A stretch of DNA of 64,000 nt from Enhydrobacter aerosaccus (GTDB lineage Bacteria > Pseudomonadota > Alphaproteobacteria > Reyranellales > Reyranellaceae): contig NZ_FUWJ01000014.1 in assembly GCF_900167455.1 (NCBI RefSeq), forward strand, positions 1 through 64,000, written 5' to 3'. The translations under genes and the position numbers were made by a program. Below the pieces are notes generated by a model. The model did not search any database and had not been told where the DNA came from. It saw only the letters and a program-made list of their open reading frames with translations. Positions 1 through 7,135 of this stretch are shown piece after piece; the stretch's first letter is position 1; each line of letters opens with the position of its first letter.

Positions 1-110
1 GGCAGCACGCCGATCAGGGTGCCGACCATGCATCCGACGAGGGCGTAGAGCAGGTTCTGGAACGACAGCGCGACCTGCATGCCGAGGACGAGATTACCGA
101 GGATGTCCAT
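1..110 (-). CDS. tctA: Tripartite tricarboxylate transporter permease TctA, 5' end only
   Basis: Only the first 36 codons lie in the window; the gene runs off the left edge. The translation begins MDILGNLVLGMQVALSF and continues into a glycine-rich stretch ending GTLIGVLP, which is how the large permease subunit (about 500 residues, many membrane helices) of TctABC-type secondary carboxylate transporters starts. The ATG lies one base after the tctB stop codon, so the two subunits are very probably translated together. TctA forms the main channel and works with TctB and a periplasmic Bug/TctC receptor. No receptor gene is adjacent inside the window. The call rests on the N-terminus and on the tctB neighbour. 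Confidence 0.8.
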   Translation of the reverse strand, partial: MDILGNLVLGMQVALSFQNLLYALVGCMVGTLIGVL

Positions 111-111
111 C

Positions 112-561
112 TCACCAGATTCCTTCGATGACCGAGATGTTCATCCCGAGACCGAGCTTGAAGACGATGATGCACAGGATGGTCAGCACGACCATGTTGG
201 CGATGACCTCGGTCAGCTTGAACTCGTCTCCGCCGAGCGAGGCGATGAAGATCAGGGCGACGAGGGCGGGCAGCATGCCCGTGCTCTCGAACAGCAGGGC
301 GAAGGCGACGATGCCGATCGTCACCATGGTGATCGGCTTCCACTTCGGCCGTTCGACGATCTCGCCGCCGGTATAGAGGGCGACCGCGCTGATGATCAGG
401 CCCAGGACCAGCATGATGTAGGCCAGCATGTGCGGCACGTAGCCCGGTCCCATCCGTACCGTGGTCCCCGGCTGCAGATTGCGCCCGAACCACAACGTCG
501 CCAGCCCGAAGGCGACAAACATCACCCCGGACAGGAAGTCCTTGCTCAGGAATCGGCTCAA
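112..561 (-). CDS. tctB: Tripartite tricarboxylate transporter TctB family protein
   Basis: This is a small, 149-residue hydrophobic protein with about four membrane segments. An early one lies near residues 12-28 and carries the sequence FGLATLWFGRN, and others lie near 45-65, 78-108 and 118-140. Size, topology and position directly before tctA fit the small permease subunit of TTT transporters. The start is a TTG (559-561) with a GGGGAGG Shine-Dalgarno sequence about six bases upstream. The function of TctB is poorly defined in the family; it is needed for transport. The substrate cannot be read from the sequence, but TTT systems usually carry di- or tricarboxylates or aromatic acids. Confidence 0.85.
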   Translation of the reverse strand: MSRFLSKDFLSGVMFVAFGLATLWFGRNLQPGTTVRMGPGYVPHMLAYIMLVLGLIISAVALYTGGEIVERPKWKPITMVTIGIVAFALLFESTGMLPALVALIFIASLGGDEFKLTEVIANMVVLTILCIIVFKLGLGMNISVIEGIW

Positions 562-912
562 CGATGCCTCCCCACTCTACTCTTATCGCCAAGATTTTGG
601 GCCCGGAACGTCGGGCAAACCCCACTCGCAGATAACCATACTTCGGCCACTAAGCCAAAGCGCCAAGTTGCGTCTCCACTCGCACGCTATACCCGCTCTG
701 AGGATGATGTGGGCTTCTGGTTCGGACATCAGAATTTGACAGCCATCGATGCGGAATTTTGCATGTGCGAAGGCGAGCTGGTCGGTCTGTCGAGGAGGAG
801 TGAACGTGCTCGCCGTCAAGGTTCTGTTTAGCGGATGGCGGGGGCTCTTCGTGTTGCACGGCTGCGGGCGGACGAGCAAACTCCGACGAGGTAAACGCTC
901 GTTCAGGAGCTC
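562..912. other. Intergenic region between divergent tctB and the phosphotransferase gene
   Basis: This stretch of about 350 bases separates the leftward tct genes from the rightward phosphotransferase gene, so it must carry promoters for both. A TTGACA hexamer lies at 736-741, but the matching -10 (TTGCAT near 759) is poor. I see no convincing gene, terminator or palindrome here. Open frames crossing it on either strand run antisense into flanking genes and lack family features. Confidence 0.5.
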
Positions 913-915
913 TTG

Positions 916-1995
916 GTGGCGAGAAAAGGCGAGGACTACGTGGGCACAATGGCGGTGCAGGAGAAGCACCGCTTCGATCCACAGGCGCTCGAGCGCTTCA
1001 TGGCAGCCAATGTGACAGGGTTCGTGTCGCCCTTGGAGGTCGAACAGTTCAAAGGTGGCCAATCCAACCCGACCTACCGCCTGACGGACGGGCAGGGCAG
1101 GCAGTATGTGTTGCGCCGCAAGCCCCCGGGCAAGCTGCTTCCGTCGGCTCACGCCGTCGATCGCGAGTTCCGTGTCATCTCGGCGCTGAACAAGACCAAT
1201 GTTCCGACACCGCGCGCCTATGCGTTGTGCGAGGACGAGAGCGTGATCGGGACGGCCTTTTACATCATGGAATATTGCGACGGCCGCGTGTTGTGGGATC
1301 CGCTGTTGCCCGAGGTTCCGAAGGAGGCACGGCTCGATATCTACAAGGCGAAATTCGAAACCTTGGCGCGACTGCATGCGGTGGACTACGTCGCCCTGGG
1401 ACTCGGCGACTTCGGGCGGCCCGGAAGCTACGTCGCCCGCCAGATCTCGCGTTGGGGCAAGCAGTACAAGGCCTCCGAAACCGAGCAGATCGAATCGATG
1501 GAACGGCTGCTCGAATGGCTGCCGGCGCACTTGCCGACCGATGACCGGACCGTTCTCGTCCACGGGGACTATCGGCTCGACAACATGATCTTCCATGCGT
1601 CGGAGCCGCGGGTGCTCGGCATCATCGATTGGGAGATCTCCACGCTGGGCGACCCGCTGGCCGAACTTTCCTATCTCTGCATGCTGTGGCGTACGCCGAA
1701 GGATTGGGGCGGGCTGCACGGGCATGACCTCGAGGCCCTCGGCCTGCCAACCGAGCAGCAGATGGCTGCCTACTATTGCGACCTCGTCGGCCGCAGCGAG
1801 CCCGATGCGCCGCTATGGGATTTCTACATGGCCTACAACTTGTTTCGCGTGTCATGCATTCGGCAGGGAGTTTACGCCCGCTCTCTCGACGGCACCGCGT
1901 CGAATGTTCGCGCGGCCGAATCGGGCAAGCTTGTGCGGCCTGCAGCCGACCTCGCTTGGCAGGTCGTCCGCGCTATGGCAGGAACCCGCCCATGA
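916..1995 (+). CDS. Phosphotransferase family protein (APH/ACAD10-11-like kinase fold)
   Basis: This is a protein of about 360 residues with the aminoglycoside phosphotransferase/choline kinase fold. The catalytic loop reads VHGDYRLDNMIF (HGDxxxxN) and the metal-binding loop GIIDWEISTLGDP (the DFG-like IDWE). The N-terminal lobe has GGQSNPTYRL as the glycine-rich loop and YVLRRKPPG carrying the ATP lysine. Relatives close to the ACAD10/11 N-terminal domain are often found beside acyl-CoA metabolism genes, and some phosphorylate hydroxyacyl-CoA substrates. A GTG at 916 has AGGAG six bases upstream; TTG 913 or ATG 949 (MAVQEKHRFD) are alternatives. The stop overlaps the next start by four bases, so it is coupled to the TetR gene. 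The substrate is unknown. Confidence 0.85.
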   Translation: MARKGEDYVGTMAVQEKHRFDPQALERFMAANVTGFVSPLEVEQFKGGQSNPTYRLTDGQGRQYVLRRKPPGKLLPSAHAVDREFRVISALNKTNVPTPRAYALCEDESVIGTAFYIMEYCDGRVLWDPLLPEVPKEARLDIYKAKFETLARLHAVDYVALGLGDFGRPGSYVARQISRWGKQYKASETEQIESMERLLEWLPAHLPTDDRTVLVHGDYRLDNMIFHASEPRVLGIIDWEISTLGDPLAELSYLCMLWRTPKDWGGLHGHDLEALGLPTEQQMAAYYCDLVGRSEPDAPLWDFYMAYNLFRVSCIRQGVYARSLDGTASNVRAAESGKLVRPAADLAWQVVRAMAGTRP

Positions 1996-2654
1996 CCAAG
2001 CGAAAGACCGTTCGGCCTCTGGTTGCCGCAACCACGGCGATCGAGCGAGAAGGGCGGCCGCCTGTCGAGGCGATTCGCTCCGCCGCCTTCCAACAGTTCG
2101 CCGAGCGTGGTTACCCGGTCGTGACCGTGCGCGACATCATGAAGGCCTGCGGATTGACCCAAGGGGCTCTGTACAATCACTTCCGGTCGAAGGACGAACT
2201 GCTGCACGACATCATCGCCTCGACCCAGGCCGAGCTTGAGCGGCTCTGCCTGAATGCCGTCACGGAGGCCGGGGACGATCCGCGGGCGCAGTTGGCCGCT
2301 TTCGTACGCGCCTATGTGAGACGGCATTGCCGGCTGAGAGTCGAGGCCCTGGTCGCGAATCGGGAAATCGGCTGGCTCGACGACAAGCGGGTGGCTGAGA
2401 TTCGTCGCAGCCGGCGGGCGATCCGCGACGTGCTGGTCGGTATTCTCTCGCGCGGGCTGGAGCGCGGTCTGTTTTCGCCTCCGACCATCGATGGTCAAGA
2501 GGATTTGAAAGTGATGGCAATGGCGCTCCTGGACCAGTGTACGCACGTCTCGATGTGGTACGGTCCTGGCGGCCGGCTGAGCGAGGACCAGATGGCAGCT
2601 CTCTACGCCGAGATGGCGCTGCGGTCGGTCGGAGCCAAGTCGCAGACGAATTGA
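1992..2654 (+). CDS. TetR/AcrR family transcriptional regulator
   Basis: This is a 220-residue protein. The N-terminal helix-turn-helix lies near residues 24-70, with AAFQQFAERGYPVVTVRDI followed by GLTQGALYNHFRSKDELL, the classic TetR recognition-helix pattern. The remaining part is the variable ligand-binding and dimerisation domain. The start ATG overlaps the stop of the phosphotransferase gene (ATGA), so the two proteins are made from one mRNA. TetR proteins usually repress their own operon, and the coupled kinase is the natural candidate target. The ligand is unknown; acyl-CoA or an alcohol would fit the neighbour but is only a guess. Confidence 0.9.
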   Translation: MTKRKTVRPLVAATTAIEREGRPPVEAIRSAAFQQFAERGYPVVTVRDIMKACGLTQGALYNHFRSKDELLHDIIASTQAELERLCLNAVTEAGDDPRAQLAAFVRAYVRRHCRLRVEALVANREIGWLDDKRVAEIRRSRRAIRDVLVGILSRGLERGLFSPPTIDGQEDLKVMAMALLDQCTHVSMWYGPGGRLSEDQMAALYAEMALRSVGAKSQTN

Positions 2655-2672
2655 CGCCAGGAGTTTTCGTGT

Positions 2673-3434
2673 ATGTTCCAGCGCATCGCGGTCGTCGTTG
2701 TCGCCCTGCTGACTGCCGCCTGCGTTCCCTCGTCTGAAGAAACACTGCCGTCGACTCAGGTAGCGAGCGGGCCGGCGTCGAGCCAACCGGTGACGTCCGT
2801 GCCCCCCGCCGGGTGGCACGCGATGCTGGTGGCCGGCGACAATAACAGCCCGGCTTTCGATAACGGCGTTGATACGCTGCGCGATCGCCTCGGCTCGATG
2901 GGCGTGCGCGACATTCGCCTATACTCCGGCACATCCAGCGGCACGACGCTGGCGACATCCGCTAACGTTCTGAGGGGGCTGCGCAGCGTCGGAGGCGAGG
3001 CGTGCTTCGTCTATGTGACGAGCCATGGCGAGGAGCGCGGCTTCTACCTGCGGGCCGACCGGCGCATCTTCGGGCCCGATGCCTTGAACAGCGCCTTGAC
3101 GGAAGGGTGCGGCGCGGCGCCCACGGTCGTCGTGGTTTCGGCCTGCCATAGCGGGACTTTCATCAACAGCGAGACCCGCCGGCCTAACCGCATCATCCTG
3201 ACTGCAGCGGCCACCGATCGGACCAGCTTCGGCTGCGGTGCCGACGACGACTATACCTACTACGACCAGTGCTTCCTGCAGCAGCTGGACGGTGCGCGAA
3301 CCTGGCGCGATGTTGCGCTCGGAACCAAGTCATGTGTCGAGACCCTGGAGCGCCGGCTGGGAGTGCGACGGGAATCGCGCCCCCAGATGTTCTTTGGCTC
3401 CGCGGTCGCCGACCTGCACTTGCCCGGCCGGTAA
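2673..3434 (+). CDS. C13-family (legumain/caspase-like fold) peptidase, predicted lipoprotein
   Basis: This is a 253-residue protein with a lipoprotein signal peptide whose lipobox is LTAAC (Cys17), then a Ser/Pro-rich linker to about residue 46. The rest matches the bacterial C13 peptidase pattern: VTSHGEERG with His118 and VVSACHSGTF with Cys158 form the expected His/Cys dyad, followed by RIILTAAATDRTSFGC. Four further cysteines in the mature part (111, 146 and others) could form disulfides in the periplasm. Being lipid-anchored it should act at the envelope. It lies 18 bases after the TetR gene and converges on the RidA gene. C13 enzymes usually cut after Asn or Asp, but the bacterial substrates are mostly unknown. 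Confidence 0.8.
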   Translation: MFQRIAVVVVALLTAACVPSSEETLPSTQVASGPASSQPVTSVPPAGWHAMLVAGDNNSPAFDNGVDTLRDRLGSMGVRDIRLYSGTSSGTTLATSANVLRGLRSVGGEACFVYVTSHGEERGFYLRADRRIFGPDALNSALTEGCGAAPTVVVVSACHSGTFINSETRRPNRIILTAAATDRTSFGCGADDDYTYYDQCFLQQLDGARTWRDVALGTKSCVETLERRLGVRRESRPQMFFGSAVADLHLPGR

Positions 3435-3440
3435 GGGATA

Positions 3441-3830
3441 TTACCCGCCGATCACCGCGACGAAGTCGCAGGTCAGATGGTTGGGGTTGTTCGCGCCCAG
3501 CGCCAGCGTATGACGCGCCGGTCGCGACTCGGGATCGGGAAACATCTTCGACCATTCACCATTCAGCGCCTTGCGACCGGTTGCCGGGTCCTTCATCCAG
3601 AAATTGATCTTGAGGATGTCGTCCGGCGTGCCGCCGGCGGCTTCGACGCAGAGCTTGATCTGCCTGAAGACATTGGTGACCTGGGCATCGAGTTCCGGCG
3701 GCGCCTTGCCGGTATCGGGATCGCGACCGGTGATGATGCTCGACATGAGGGTGTTGCCGATCAGGCTCGCATTGGGAATCGGGTTCTCATGCTTGAAGCC
3801 CGGATAGTTGATGCTCTTACGCTTCGCCAT
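3441..3830 (-). CDS. RidA family protein (reactive intermediate/imine deaminase-like)
   Basis: This is a 129-residue protein of the YjgF/YER057c/UK114 (RidA) fold. The C-terminal part shows NVFRQIKLCVEAAGGTPDDI, then INFWMKDP and ESRPARHTLAL, the order of landmarks seen in RidA proteins, where the arginine near the ARHT segment binds the carboxylate of the imine. The chosen ATG (3828-3830) gives the usual family length; a longer reading frame upstream only overlaps the receptor gene. RidA-type enzymes hydrolyse enamine/imine intermediates, and many divergent members have other roles. It lies 26 bases downstream of the LivK-type receptor gene and probably shares its transcript. Confidence 0.85.
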   Translation of the reverse strand: MAKRKSINYPGFKHENPIPNASLIGNTLMSSIITGRDPDTGKAPPELDAQVTNVFRQIKLCVEAAGGTPDDILKINFWMKDPATGRKALNGEWSKMFPDPESRPARHTLALGANNPNHLTCDFVAVIGG

Positions 3831-3856
3831 TCCGCTTTTCTCCTGTTGCGAAACCA

Positions 3857-5071
3857 TCAGTCGACACGGGCGCTCAACAGCCCGCCGAACAGTTCGAATC
3901 TCTTGCCGTTGAATCGTTGCAGCGCCAGCTCCTCCATCGGCTGATAGTCCGTGGGACTGGTGTTCATGTTGATCCCGTTGAGCAGCATGGCCGGATGGAA
4001 GTTCTTTAGATTCGCTGCTTGGCGCATCACGTTCTCGCGCGTGATGGTGTCGCCGCATTGCTTCAGGACCTGGACCATCGTCTGGGCCTGGACATAGCCC
4101 ACGACGTTCTGCGGATCCTCGAGACTTCCGGCGGGAAAGTATTTCTTCATCCAAGCCACCCAGGCCAGGAACTCGGGGTCGTTCTGGTATTGCGGATCGG
4201 TCGGGTCCTTGACGAAGGCGGCCGATATCACGCCCATCGAAGCCTCGATGCCGGCCGGCCGCATGACGATGGCAATCGAGGCGGCGGGATTGTCGACGAC
4301 CTGCAGCGGCTTCCAGTTCAGGTCGGCGGCTTTGCGGATCGCCTGAACCGCGAACTTCGGCGTCGTGATGTTGAGGAAGACGTTCGCCTTGGTCGAGGCA
4401 AGATCGATCATCTGTGAATCGACCGTGGCGTCGGTCACCTCGTAGCTCACCGCTCGCGTCAGGACGGTCTTCGCCTTGTCGCCCAGCCGGTCGGTGAAGC
4501 CCTTCAGGAAGTCCTTGCCGAAATCGTCGTTCTGATAGAGCAGCGCGACTTTCGGATTGGCCACCTGCTTCAAGATGTAGGCCGCATAGATGCTGGCCTC
4601 GGCCTGATAGATCGGCGTCAGCGTCATCGTATACGGGAAGTTGCGAGGATCGTTCCATCGGCTGGCGCCGCTGGCGAGGAAGAGTTGCGGCACCTTTCTC
4701 TGGTTCAGATACTTCTGCACCGCCGCGTTCGTCGCTGTGCCGAGCGACCCGGAAATCGCCAGGACATGATCGTCCTCGATGAGCTTGCGCGTCTGCTCGA
4801 CGGTTTTGGCCGGGCTAAATCCATCATCGAGCGAGATCAGATTGATCTTGCGGCCATTCACGCCGCCTTGGTCGTTGACCATGGCGAAGTAGGCGAGTTC
4901 GGCCTTGGCGAGCGTGATGAATCCGGAAAGTGGCCCGCTGTAGGGCATCGTCTGTCCGAGCTTGATCTCCGTATCGGAGGCGCCCGGATCGTATTTCTTC
5001 TGCGCTTGTGCCTGGACGCCAAGTAACGCAACTGACAGGAACGCCGCTACCGCCACGCGGATGGTTGGCAT
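3857..5071 (-). CDS. ABC transporter substrate-binding protein, branched-chain amino acid (LivK) type
   Basis: This is a 404-residue periplasmic binding protein with a Sec signal peptide (residues 1 to about 23, ending VQAQAQ). The mature part begins with ASDTEIKLGQTMPYSGPLSG, typical of the Peripla_BP_6 family. Later landmarks are LISLDDGFSPAKTVEQTRKL and ALLYQNDDFGKDFL, the hinge and binding-cleft segments of these receptors. The start ATG has a strong GGAGGAAACC site directly upstream. No permease or ATPase genes (livHMGF) are nearby, so it is an orphan receptor. In such bacteria these often bind aromatic or other carboxylates rather than amino acids. The likely partner downstream is the RidA protein. 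Confidence 0.88.
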   Translation of the reverse strand: MPTIRVAVAAFLSVALLGVQAQAQKKYDPGASDTEIKLGQTMPYSGPLSGFITLAKAELAYFAMVNDQGGVNGRKINLISLDDGFSPAKTVEQTRKLIEDDHVLAISGSLGTATNAAVQKYLNQRKVPQLFLASGASRWNDPRNFPYTMTLTPIYQAEASIYAAYILKQVANPKVALLYQNDDFGKDFLKGFTDRLGDKAKTVLTRAVSYEVTDATVDSQMIDLASTKANVFLNITTPKFAVQAIRKAADLNWKPLQVVDNPAASIAIVMRPAGIEASMGVISAAFVKDPTDPQYQNDPEFLAWVAWMKKYFPAGSLEDPQNVVGYVQAQTMVQVLKQCGDTITRENVMRQAANLKNFHPAMLLNGINMNTSPTDYQPMEELALQRFNGKRFELFGGLLSARVD

Positions 5072-5141
5072 GGTTTCCTCCCGGTTTTGTCGGGTAGCAT
5101 GACAGCAAGTCGCCGATGAAGCGACCGTAAAGGAGGAAACG

Positions 5142-5924
5142 ATGGCGCTCGTGGAGTATGAGCGGGAGGGCCAGGTCGTCATCCTGACCCTCAACCGGCC
5201 CGAGAAGCTCAATGCGTTCAGCGACGAGCTGGTCGGGATGCTGGGCGAGGCCCTGCATCGCTTCGATATCGATGACGAAGCCGAGATCGCGATCCTGCAC
5301 GGCAACGGTCGCGCCTTTTCCAGCGGCGCCGACGTGCACCAGCGCCAACTTCGCAGCCGCGATGAATTCCTGAAGCTCGGCGGACCGCAAGGACGAGGCA
5401 CGCATTCGGCCGATCTCCTGACCAAGGCGGTGAACTGGAAGCCAGTGATCGCGGCGCCGCATGGCTATGTACTGGGACTGTCGGTCGGCATCGTACTCGA
5501 ATGCGACCTGATCGTTGCCGAGGAGGGGACGCGCTTCCAGATCACCGAGACGTCACGCGGGCTGGGCGCCGGCAAGTATTGGGGGTTGATGCATTTCCGC
5601 GGTGGAGGGGCCTTCACCATGGAGGCGGCGTTGACCGGCCGCTTCTTCACGGCCGAGGAAGCCCTCAAGGCCAACCTGATCAACCGCGTGGCGCCTAAAG
5701 GAAAATATCTCGATGCCGCCCGAGAACTCGCGGCCGAGGTGATCAAGAATCCGCCGCTCAGTGTGCGATCCACCGTGCGCCTGCGGCGCTGGTACATGGA
5801 CCGACTGAGTCGTGAGATCATGCATCAGACCGCGCCCGAGCGGCTGTATTTCAGCGAGGATTTCCAGGAAGCCGCACGCGCCTTCGCCGAGAAGCGCAAA
5901 CCCGGCAAGTTCAAGGGACGGTGA
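5142..5924 (+). CDS. Enoyl-CoA hydratase/isomerase (crotonase) family protein
   Basis: This is a 260-residue crotonase-fold protein. It begins VEYEREGQVVILTLNRPEKLNA, the usual N-terminal strand and turn. The first oxyanion-hole segment is GRAFSSGADV and the second HGYVLGLSVGIVLECD. An acidic residue in the ITETSRGLG segment sits where the catalytic glutamate of hydratases is found. The C-terminal helix region is normal. Members hydrate enoyl-CoA or carry out related CoA-ester reactions, so the exact substrate is open. It diverges from the LivK-type receptor gene (70-base gap) and its stop overlaps or abuts the start of the MetE-like gene, so these two are translated together. Confidence 0.88.
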   Translation: MALVEYEREGQVVILTLNRPEKLNAFSDELVGMLGEALHRFDIDDEAEIAILHGNGRAFSSGADVHQRQLRSRDEFLKLGGPQGRGTHSADLLTKAVNWKPVIAAPHGYVLGLSVGIVLECDLIVAEEGTRFQITETSRGLGAGKYWGLMHFRGGGAFTMEAALTGRFFTAEEALKANLINRVAPKGKYLDAARELAAEVIKNPPLSVRSTVRLRRWYMDRLSREIMHQTAPERLYFSEDFQEAARAFAEKRKPGKFKGR

Positions 5925-5926
5925 CC

Positions 5927-7135
5927 ATGAGGAAGAGCAGCGATCGAATCCTGACCAGCCACGCCGGCAGCCTGCCGCGACCGGACGAGCTGATCGAGGC
6001 CAACCGCCTTCGCGAGTCCGGCAAGGCCGATGAGCAGACCTTCCAGAAGGCGCTGACGCAGGGCGTTGCCGATGTCGTGAGGCGCCAGGTGGCGGCCGGT
6101 ATCGATGTGCCGGGCGACGGTGAATACGGCAAGTCGATGGGCAGCAAGGTCAATTATCGCGCCTGGTGGAGCTACTCCTTCCAACGGCTGGGCGGCCTCA
6201 AGGTGGCAGGTCTCGGCCTGTACGACTTTCCGGTGCGGCGTTCGAGTCCGGGAAATGTCGTGCTGTCATCCTTCGGCGACCGCCGCGATCGACTGCGCTT
6301 CGCGACTGCTTATTCGGATCCGGAGTCCGGCATAACGACCGGTCCCCGCGCGACCGACTGGCCGGTCTGTGTCGGGCCTTTGACCTATACCGGCCAGGCG
6401 GCGATCGCCGCCGACATCGCCCATTTCAAAGCGGCGCTGGCCGCCAATGGCGTCAGCGAAGGCTTCATGACCTCGATTGGTCCGGCGAGCTGCTCGCGCA
6501 TCGGCAATGACTACTACAAGAGCGACGACGAGTTCGTCTTCGCCTGCGCCGACGCCATGCGCGAGGAATATAAGGCAATCATCGATGCCGGTCTGATCCT
6601 GCAGATCGACGATCCGGCCATCGCCGAGAATTTCGACCAGATCAACCCGGAGCCGACGGCCGAGGACTACCGCAAGTTCACCACGCCCAAGATCGAGGCG
6701 TTGAACCATGCACTGCGCGGCCTGCCCAAGGACCGTATCCGCTTCCATCTCTGCTGGGGGAGCTGGCATGGGCCGCATACGACCGACATTCCCATGCGCG
6801 ACATCGTCGGCCTGATGCTGAAGATCGAGGCCGGCGCCTATTCCTTCGAGGCGGGCAACGTGCGCCATGAGCACGAGTGGTCTGTCTGGAAGGACACGAA
6901 GCTGCCCGACGACAGGCTGATCCTGCCGGGCGTGGTGAGCCATGCCACCAACGTCGTGGAGCATCCCGAGCTGGTGGCCGAGCGCATCGGTCGTTTCGCC
7001 AAGCTGGTTGGCCGCGACCGCGTCATCGCCTCGACCGATTGCGGTCTCGGCGGTCGCGTCCATCGCGACATCGCCTGGGCCAAGCTCGAGACTCTGGCGC
7101 AGGGGGCGGCCATCGCCAGCAAGCAACTCTGGTAG
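5927..7135 (+). CDS. MetE C-terminal-like (cobalamin-independent methionine synthase family) protein
   Basis: This is a protein of about 402 residues that resembles only the C-terminal catalytic half of MetE. It starts ILTSHAGSLPRP, as the family does. The zinc-binding segment reads FHLCWGSWHGPHTTD (His and Cys ligands), and a later cysteine lies in ASTDCGLGGR, giving the His-x-Cys...Cys set of MetE. Stand-alone forms of this size transfer methyl or alkyl groups from small thiols, and relatives include epoxyalkane:coenzyme M transferases. The ATG at 5927 lies nine bases after AGGGA; a GTG at 5921 is possible. Coupling to a crotonase suggests a catabolic role rather than methionine synthesis, but that is inference. 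Confidence 0.82.
   Translation: MRKSSDRILTSHAGSLPRPDELIEANRLRESGKADEQTFQKALTQGVADVVRRQVAAGIDVPGDGEYGKSMGSKVNYRAWWSYSFQRLGGLKVAGLGLYDFPVRRSSPGNVVLSSFGDRRDRLRFATAYSDPESGITTGPRATDWPVCVGPLTYTGQAAIAADIAHFKAALAANGVSEGFMTSIGPASCSRIGNDYYKSDDEFVFACADAMREEYKAIIDAGLILQIDDPAIAENFDQINPEPTAEDYRKFTTPKIEALNHALRGLPKDRIRFHLCWGSWHGPHTTDIPMRDIVGLMLKIEAGAYSFEAGNVRHEHEWSVWKDTKLPDDRLILPGVVSHATNVVEHPELVAERIGRFAKLVGRDRVIASTDCGLGGRVHRDIAWAKLETLAQGAAIASKQLW

Noticed and set aside
583..1725. Minus-strand open frame over the intergenic region and phosphotransferase gene
   Set aside because: It has no recognisable motif and runs opposite a clear kinase-fold protein.
3441..4658. A 405-residue form of the RidA protein
   Set aside because: The extra N-terminal part lies antisense-like in another frame of the receptor gene; the 129-residue form has the right family length and start.
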